Of a stretch of 64,000 nucleotides of DNA, positions 59,265 through 64,000 are shown piece after piece. The DNA is from Pseudomonas tolaasii NCPPB 2192 (GTDB lineage Bacteria > Pseudomonadota > Gammaproteobacteria > Pseudomonadales > Pseudomonadaceae). Below the pieces are notes generated by a model. That model did not search any database. It saw only the letters and a program-made list of their open reading frames with translations, and was not told the DNA's origin. The stretch is taken from the NCBI RefSeq assembly GCF_002813445.1, contig NZ_PHHD01000001.1, positions 2,480,001 through 2,544,000 on the forward strand. Reading direction: 5' to 3'. Made by a program: the position numbers and the translations under genes. How positions within the stretch are numbered: position 1 is the first letter of the stretch; each line of letters starts with the position of its first letter.

Positions 59265-59839
59265 TAATTCGTCTTCTTCGCTGCGGGTTTAGGCGCAGGC
59301 TGGGCGGCGCCATCTTTCTGCTTCGGCTGGATAACCATGTCGATGCGCGGCTTCGGCGTTCCGATTTTCGAGCCGTTGGCACGGCCGGCCTGTGCGATCT
59401 GTTTCACGGTGTCATAGGTGATCTTTTCACCGTCAGTGGTGTTGCCGTCACTGCTGACAACCCTGGCCTGGTCGATCAGGATGATGCGGTTTTGCTGGGC
59501 GTGGTACTGGATGGTCTTGCCATAGCCCTTCATTGGAGCCGGGTCGGCAGCCGCTTGCTTCTGTTCGAAGTACGCCAGGTTGCCTACCGACGTTACCACG
59601 TCAATGTCGCCGCCCGGGGTGCGCGTGAGGGTCACTGTGTTGCCGGTGATCTTCATCGAACCCTGGGTAATGATCACGCCGCCTGTGTAGGTGGCCACAC
59701 CTTGCTTGTCATCCAGCTGAGCGTCGTCAGCCTGAATGTGAATCGGCTGCTGGCTATCGTTCGGCAGAGCCCAGGCGCTCACGCTTCCCAGTGCTGCGCC
59801 CAGACCGAGCAAAATAGGGAGAGTTTTAACGAGCCTCAT
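59264..59839 (-). CDS. lptA: LPS transport periplasmic protein LptA (LptH)
   Basis: This 191-residue periplasmic protein forms the beta-jellyroll bridge that carries LPS between membranes; the P. aeruginosa homologue is called LptH. A signal peptide (MRLVKTLPILLGLGAALGSV, cleavage after AWA) precedes an OstA-type domain (PIHIQADDAQLDDKQGVATYTGGVIITQG, GNTVTLTR). A lysine/alanine/proline tail (AAQPAPKPAAKKTN) follows. It overlaps lptC by 14 bp and lptB by one. Confidence 0.94.
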   Translation of the reverse strand: MRLVKTLPILLGLGAALGSVSAWALPNDSQQPIHIQADDAQLDDKQGVATYTGGVIITQGSMKITGNTVTLTRTPGGDIDVVTSVGNLAYFEQKQAAADPAPMKGYGKTIQYHAQQNRIILIDQARVVSSDGNTTDGEKITYDTVKQIAQAGRANGSKIGTPKPRIDMVIQPKQKDGAAQPAPKPAAKKTN

Positions 59840-60398
59840 ACTGTCCTCTTACGTTCGATAGCAGGTGTATCCTGCTTTCTTTCAAATACGCTTTCATTCC
59901 CTTGCCAGTCGATACACCGCCAGCGCCGTCGATTCTAACGTCTTGCTCGGTCTGCGCATATTGCTGTTGTGGGAAAACGGTCATGCGACTGCTGGTAATA
60001 ATGGTGTCGCGGTTCTTTTCATCGGTGCGCGCAACGCGAACCGAATCAATCAGTTCCACCTGGGTACCGTCCGGGTTGACCTCGCCACGCTCGCTGGTGA
60101 CGTGCCACGGGAATTCGGTGCCGCGGTACAGGTTCATGTCCGGCTTGGTCAGCAGGGTGACCTCGGAAGCCTTCACGTGATCGACCCTGTCGGCCGTCAT
60201 TTCGTACTGCACCTTGCCATCAGGCAGGAATTGCACGCTATAGGCATTGGTTGCGTAATAGTCGATAACGCCTTCGTCAACCTGCACAACAGGCTTGTCG
60301 AGGAAGCGCTCCGGGCTGATATTCCAGTAGCCCACCGCCAGAAACAGCGCGGCGATCACTGCGAATAACAGAAAGTTGCGAATCTTTTTGCTCAGCAT
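59826..60398 (-). CDS. lptC: LPS export system protein LptC
   Basis: This 190-residue bitopic protein passes LPS from LptFG to LptA. One N-terminal helix (about 9-26, FLLFAVIAALFLAVGYW) is followed by a periplasmic beta-jellyroll (YYATNAYSVQFLPDGKVQYEMTADRVDH, TSERGEVNPDGTQVELIDSV). Its end overlaps lptA by 14 bp, and it begins 8 bp after kdsC. Confidence 0.94.
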   Translation of the reverse strand: MLSKKIRNFLLFAVIAALFLAVGYWNISPERFLDKPVVQVDEGVIDYYATNAYSVQFLPDGKVQYEMTADRVDHVKASEVTLLTKPDMNLYRGTEFPWHVTSERGEVNPDGTQVELIDSVRVARTDEKNRDTIITSSRMTVFPQQQYAQTEQDVRIDGAGGVSTGKGMKAYLKESRIHLLSNVRGQYEAR

Positions 60399-60406
60399 AA
60401 AACGCT

Positions 60407-60931
60407 CTATAGGTAGGCGGCGTGGGCCGCTTCAAGACTGCCCTGGGCACGCAGGATCAATTCGCAGAACTCGCGGGCAGCGCCTTCGCCGCCACGTGCC
60501 GTCGTGATGCCATGTGCGTGTTCGCGAACAAACGCCGCAGCGTTTGCCACGGCCATGCCCAGGCCGACCCGGCGGATCACCGGCAGGTCAGGCAGGTCAT
60601 CACCCAGATAGGCGACCTGTTCATAGCTTAGGTTGAGTTGGCCAAGAAGCTCGTCCAGAACCACGAGTTTATCCTCGCGGCCCTGATACAGGTGAGGAAT
60701 CCCCAGGTTTTGTGCGCGGCGCTCCACAACCGGCGTCTTTCGACCGCTGATAATCGCGGTTTGCACACCCGCCGCCATCAACATTTTGATGCCTTGGCCG
60801 TCGAGGGTGTTGAACGTCTTGAATTCGCTGCCATCTTCGAGGAAGTACAGGCGGCCATCCGTCAGCACGCCGTCCACGTCGAAAATCGCCAGCTTGATGT
60901 TTTTGCCGCGTTGCAGCAGGTCGGCTGTCAT
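60407..60931 (-). CDS. kdsC: 3-deoxy-D-manno-octulosonate 8-phosphate phosphatase
   Basis: This 174-residue HAD-family phosphatase makes Kdo from Kdo-8-phosphate for the LPS inner core. The catalytic aspartates are D18 and D20 in AIFDVDGVLTDG; TAIISGRKTPVVERRA and YLGDDLPDLPVIRRVGL supply the other HAD motifs. Length and the missing cap domain fit KdsC. It starts one base before the kdsD coding end, so the two are coupled. Confidence 0.96.
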   Translation of the reverse strand: MTADLLQRGKNIKLAIFDVDGVLTDGRLYFLEDGSEFKTFNTLDGQGIKMLMAAGVQTAIISGRKTPVVERRAQNLGIPHLYQGREDKLVVLDELLGQLNLSYEQVAYLGDDLPDLPVIRRVGLGMAVANAAAFVREHAHGITTARGGEGAAREFCELILRAQGSLEAAHAAYL

Positions 60932-61906
60932 TTACATCACTCCCGCACGCAGCAAGTCGTGCATGTTCAGGGCGCCAATCGGGCGATCATCGCGGTCAAC
61001 CACGACCAGCGCGAGAATTTTATGGTCTTCCATGATCTTCAACGCCTCGGCCGCCAGCATGTCGGGGCGGGCGGTCTTGCCGTGGGGCGTCATGACTTCA
61101 TCGATCTTTGCGGTCTGGATGTCGAGGTTGCGGTCCAGGGCGCGGCGCAAGTCGCCGTCGGTGAACACGCCGGCGAGGCGGCCGTCGGTTTCCAGGATGG
61201 CCGTCATGCCCAGGCGCTTGAGGCTCATTTCCATCAACGCCTCCTTGAGCAGGGCGCCGCGTTGCACGCTGGGCAACTCCTCACCGGTGTGCATCACATT
61301 TTCCACCTTGAGCAGCAGGCGACGGCCCAGGGCCCCGCCCGGGTGCGAGAAGGCAAAATCTTCCGCGGTAAAGCCGCGGGCGTCCAGCAGCGCCACCGCC
61401 AGGGCATCGCCCATGACCAGGGCGGCGGTGGTCGAGGAGGTCGGCGCCAGGTTCAGCGGGCAGGCCTCGTGGGCTACGTGGACATTGAGGTTCACTTCGG
61501 CAGCCTTGGCCAGCGTGGACTCCGGGTTGCCGGTGATGCTGATCATCTGGATGCCCAGGCGCTTGATCAGCGGCAGCAACGTCACGATTTCGTTGGTGGT
61601 GCCGGAGTTGGACAGGGCCAGGATGATGTCATCCTTGGTGATCATGCCCATGTCGCCGTGGCTGGCTTCGGCCGGGTGTACGAAAAACGCGGTGGTTCCG
61701 GTGCTGGCCAGGGTTGCGGCGATCTTGTTGCCGACGTGGCCGGATTTGCCCATGCCGACCACGACAACGCGGCCCTTGCTGGCCAGAATCATCTCGCAGG
61801 CGCGTACGAAATCCGCGTCGATATGGGCCAGCAAGCCTTCTACGGCTTCTAGCTCCAGGCGGATAGTGCGTTGTGCGGATTGAATAAGGTCGCTGGATTG
61901 GCTCAT
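60932..61906 (-). CDS. kdsD: Arabinose-5-phosphate isomerase
   Basis: This 324-residue enzyme of the KdsD/KpsF/GutQ family converts ribulose-5-phosphate to arabinose-5-phosphate, the first step of Kdo synthesis. A SIS domain (about 40-175: GRVVVVGMGKSGHVGNKIAATLASTG, LALSNSGTTNEI) is followed by two CBS domains (about 205-320). The start MSQSSDLIQSAQ at 61906 is used; a start at 61969 would lie upstream of the -10 box found at 61941-61946 and is rejected. It heads the kdsD-kdsC-lptC-lptA-lptB run. Confidence 0.95.
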   Translation of the reverse strand: MSQSSDLIQSAQRTIRLELEAVEGLLAHIDADFVRACEMILASKGRVVVVGMGKSGHVGNKIAATLASTGTTAFFVHPAEASHGDMGMITKDDIILALSNSGTTNEIVTLLPLIKRLGIQMISITGNPESTLAKAAEVNLNVHVAHEACPLNLAPTSSTTAALVMGDALAVALLDARGFTAEDFAFSHPGGALGRRLLLKVENVMHTGEELPSVQRGALLKEALMEMSLKRLGMTAILETDGRLAGVFTDGDLRRALDRNLDIQTAKIDEVMTPHGKTARPDMLAAEALKIMEDHKILALVVVDRDDRPIGALNMHDLLRAGVM

Positions 61907-61940
61907 GTCTGAAATCGTATAGCCTGACGAAAAGTCGGCG

Positions 61941-61946
61941 ATTATA
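61941..61946 (-). promoter_or_regulatory. -10 element of the kdsD-kdsC-lptCAB promoter
   Basis: A perfect TATAAT on the minus strand lies 35 bp before the kdsD start. The matching -35 region (GTGAGG-like) is weak. Confidence 0.45.
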
Positions 61947-62063
61947 GCGGTAATGATCAATTCCCTCACGCTAGTTCGTCAGGGTTTGTTCGAGAAGCGT
62001 GTGAGATTCATCTCACGCAATGCTTTTTCCCTGTCCCGAATCTGAACAAGCGCAGTTCCGGCC

Positions 62064-62093
62064 TTGGGGGCTCTGTACCAGCAGTGATATAGT
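62064..62093 (+). promoter_or_regulatory. Probable mla operon promoter
   Basis: TATAGT (62088-62093) is preceded by a weak TTGGGG (62064-62069) at 18 bases, about 110 bp before mlaF. The 297-bp space between kdsD and mlaF holds nothing else recognisable. Confidence 0.4.
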
Positions 62094-62203
62094 TCGCCGC
62101 CAGTTCGGTCCGCCCAACCCATGTGCTAACTATTGCGCATCCGTTGCAAACGAAAGTCGCAAACATGGTGTCTGAGTGAAAGGCTGCATCCCAAGGAGAT
62201 TAG

Positions 62204-63013
62204 ATGAGTGCCGATAACGCCTACGCGGTCGAGCTGAAGGGTCTTACCTTCAAGCGCGGGTCGCGCAGCATCTTCAATAACGTCGATATTCGCATTCCCC
62301 GCGGTAAAGTCACGGGCATCATGGGGCCTTCCGGTTGCGGCAAGACCACGTTGTTGCGCCTGATGGGCATGCAATTGCGGCCCAGCGCCGGCGAAGTGTG
62401 GGTCAACGGCCAGAACCTGCCGACACTGTCGCGCAGCGACCTGTTCGATGCGCGCAAGCACATGGGCGTACTGTTCCAGAGCGGCGCGCTGTTTACCGAC
62501 CTCGACGTTTTCGAAAACGTGGCTTTTCCGCTGCGGGTGCATACCCAGCTGTCCGATGAAATGATTCGTGACATTGTTCTGCTGAAACTGCAGGCCGTAG
62601 GCCTTCGTGGTGCCACTGAACTGATGCCCGACGAGTTGTCCGGCGGCATGAAGCGCCGTGTCGCCCTGGCGCGGGCCATTGCGCTGGATCCACAAATTCT
62701 GATGTACGACGAGCCTTTCGTAGGCCAGGACCCGATCGCCATGGGCGTGCTGGTGCGCCTGATCCGTCTGCTCAACGATGCGCTGGGCATCACCAGCATC
62801 GTGGTTTCCCACGATTTGGCCGAAACCGCGAGCATTGCCGACTACCTTTATGTCGTCGGCGATGGCCAGGTACTGGGCCAGGGCACGCCTGAAGAATTGA
62901 TGAACGCCGACAACCCGCGCATCCGCCAATTCATGACCGGCGACCCTGATGGTCCGGTGCCTTTTCACTTTCCGGCAGCGGATTACCGCTCAGATCTTCT
63001 GGGGAAGCGCTGA
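62204..63013 (+). CDS. mlaF: Phospholipid ABC transporter ATP-binding protein MlaF
   Basis: This 269-residue ATPase of the Mla (Ttg2) system keeps outer-membrane lipid asymmetry by moving phospholipids across the periplasm. Walker A is GPSGCGKTTLLRLMG, the signature is LSGGMKRRVALARAI and Walker B is ILMYDEPFVGQDP, with the H-loop VVSHDLAET. CAAGGAG lies before the start. It overlaps mlaE by one base. Confidence 0.95.
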   Translation: MSADNAYAVELKGLTFKRGSRSIFNNVDIRIPRGKVTGIMGPSGCGKTTLLRLMGMQLRPSAGEVWVNGQNLPTLSRSDLFDARKHMGVLFQSGALFTDLDVFENVAFPLRVHTQLSDEMIRDIVLLKLQAVGLRGATELMPDELSGGMKRRVALARAIALDPQILMYDEPFVGQDPIAMGVLVRLIRLLNDALGITSIVVSHDLAETASIADYLYVVGDGQVLGQGTPEELMNADNPRIRQFMTGDPDGPVPFHFPAADYRSDLLGKR

Positions 63014-63810
63014 TGCGCAAGAAATCTTTACTTGAGCGCGTGCGCCTTTTCGGTCGCTCCGGCATCGACATGGTCGAAGTGCTCGGGCGTTCGACGATCT
63101 TTCTGTTTCATGCCTTGCTCGGCCGTGGTGGCATCGGTGGCGGTTTTGGCCTGCTGATCAAGCAGCTGCATTCCGTGGGCGTAATGTCCCTGGTCATCAT
63201 TGTGGTGTCCGGTATTTTCATCGGCATGGTGCTGGCGTTGCAGGGCTTCAATATTCTTTCCAGCTACGGTTCCGAACAGGCGGTGGGCCAGATGGTTGCC
63301 CTGACGCTGCTGCGTGAGCTCGGGCCGGTGGTCACCGCGTTACTGTTCGCCGGCCGCGCTGGCTCTGCGCTGACTGCCGAGATCGGCAACATGAAGTCCA
63401 CCGAGCAACTGTCGAGCCTGGAAATGATCGGCGTCGACCCGCTCAAATACATTGTTGCCCCGCGCCTGTGGGCCGGCTTCATTTCCCTGCCGCTGCTGGC
63501 GATGATCTTCAGCGTGGTGGGCATTTGGGGCGGTTCGTGGGTTGCGGTTGACTGGCTGGGCGTCTACGACGGCTCTTACTGGGGCAACATGCAAAACAGC
63601 GTGACCTTCAGTGGCGACGTGCTCAACGGCATCATTAAAAGCATCGTTTTCGCCTTTGTAGTGACCTGGATCGCCGTATTCCAAGGCTACGACTGTGAGC
63701 CCACTTCAGAAGGGATCAGTCGCGCCACCACCAAGACCGTTGTGTACGCCTCGCTGGCGGTACTGGGCCTTGACTTCATTTTGACCGCCTTGATGTTTGG
63801 AGATTTCTGA
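63013..63810 (+). CDS. mlaE: Phospholipid ABC transporter permease MlaE
   Basis: This 265-residue permease of the MlaE/YrbE family has five to six hydrophobic helices. The diagnostic block LLRELGPVVTALLFAGRAGSALTAEIGNMKSTEQLSSLEMIGVDPLKYIVAPR includes the coupling region that contacts MlaF. It overlaps mlaF and mlaD by one base on each side, so mlaFED are tightly coupled. Confidence 0.95.
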   Translation: MRKKSLLERVRLFGRSGIDMVEVLGRSTIFLFHALLGRGGIGGGFGLLIKQLHSVGVMSLVIIVVSGIFIGMVLALQGFNILSSYGSEQAVGQMVALTLLRELGPVVTALLFAGRAGSALTAEIGNMKSTEQLSSLEMIGVDPLKYIVAPRLWAGFISLPLLAMIFSVVGIWGGSWVAVDWLGVYDGSYWGNMQNSVTFSGDVLNGIIKSIVFAFVVTWIAVFQGYDCEPTSEGISRATTKTVVYASLAVLGLDFILTALMFGDF

Positions 63811-64000
63811 TGCAAAACCGCACTGTGGAAATCGGTGTCGGCCTTTTCTTGCTGGCTGGCATCCTGGCTTTACTGTTGCTGGCCCTGCGAGTCAGCGGCC
63901 TTTCGGCCAGCCCTACGGCCGACACTTATAAACTTTACGCGTACTTCGACAATATCGCCGGTTTGACTGTCAGAGCTAAAGTGACCATGGCCGGTGTGAC
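63810..64000 (+). CDS. mlaD: Outer-membrane lipid asymmetry protein MlaD (partial, 3' end beyond window)
   Basis: The first 63 codons of a MlaD/MCE-domain protein are present. One N-terminal membrane helix (about 7-27, EIGVGLFLLAGILALLLLALRV) is followed by the start of the MCE domain (YKLYAYFDNIAGLTVRAKVTMAGV). Its start overlaps the mlaE stop by one base. It forms the hexameric periplasmic ring on MlaFE. Confidence 0.92.
   Translation, partial: MQNRTVEIGVGLFLLAGILALLLLALRVSGLSASPTADTYKLYAYFDNIAGLTVRAKVTMAGV

Noticed and set aside
61907..61969. N-terminal extension of KdsD to 61969
   Set aside because: A perfect minus-strand TATAAT at 61941-61946 lies inside the extension, so it would be upstream of the transcription start, and the extra residues are unlike the family.

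Overview
The window is core chromosome of a Pseudomonas, most likely of the P. fluorescens group. I recall the same gene order (dpp/roxSR, trpS-zapE, rplM-rpsI-petABC-sspAB, gatCAB/mreBCD/maf/rng/yhdP/tldD, fagA-fumC-sodA, ptsO-rapZ-ptsN-hpf-rpoN-lptBAC-kdsCD/mla) from P. aeruginosa PAO1 around PA4427-PA4500. High GC and seven copies of the REP motif GTGGGAGCTGGCTTGCCTGC typical of fluorescent pseudomonads also fit. No rRNA, tRNA, CRISPR, prophage or transposase gene was seen, and no gene-free stretch reaches 300 bases.

Layout. 1-3.5 kb: two tandem DppA-type peptide-binding lipoprotein/periplasmic proteins (the first cut by the window edge) and a SIMPL-domain periplasmic protein. 3.7-5.5 kb: the RoxS/RoxR (RegB/RegA-type) redox two-component system. 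5.5-8.2 kb: a large toxin-like protein ending in a putative ADP-ribosyltransferase domain. 8.4-18 kb: an SbmA/BacA-like ABC exporter, yhcB, a hydrolase, trpS, zapE, a GlxA-type AraC regulator, an acyl-CoA dehydrogenase and a Tas-like aldo/keto reductase. 17.9-22.8 kb: rplM-rpsI, the cytochrome bc1 operon petABC, and sspAB. 23-31 kb: a glucarate/galactarate catabolic region (FadR-type regulator, kdgD, ketoglutarate-semialdehyde dehydrogenase, GudP-type transporter, garD). It is interrupted by an oppositely oriented zinc-phospholipase-C-like gene that carries a near-consensus LexA box over its promoter. 31-34 kb: AEC transporter, carboxymuconolactone decarboxylase-family protein, Ca/Na antiporter and an RlpA-like lipoprotein. 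34-42 kb: gatBAC facing mreBCD-maf-rng. 42-50.6 kb: yhdP, a nitrilase-family amidase, tldD, darP (opposite strand) and pmbA. 50.7-54.8 kb: the iron-regulated fagA-fumC-orf-sodA cassette plus a ZIP transporter. 54.8-61.9 kb: a long leftward run kdsD-kdsC-lptC-lptA-lptB-rpoN-hpf-ptsN-rapZ-ptsO. 62.2 kb to the end: mlaF-mlaE-mlaD (cut by the edge).

How the genes work together. kdgD, the aldehyde dehydrogenase, the transporter and garD together take up galactarate/glucarate and convert it to 2-oxoglutarate. kdsC/kdsD, lptABC and mlaFED all serve the outer membrane (Kdo supply, LPS export, phospholipid trafficking). mreBCD set cell shape. FumC and Mn-SOD are iron-sparing substitutes produced when Fur releases the fagA promoter.

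The points most worth following up are the LexA box in front of the phospholipase-like gene, a 272-bp fold-back element whose right arm supplies the fumC ribosome binding site and start codon, the orphan HYD1-like toxin, and two genes (mreC and the Ca/Na antiporter) whose best-supported start codon is ATT.
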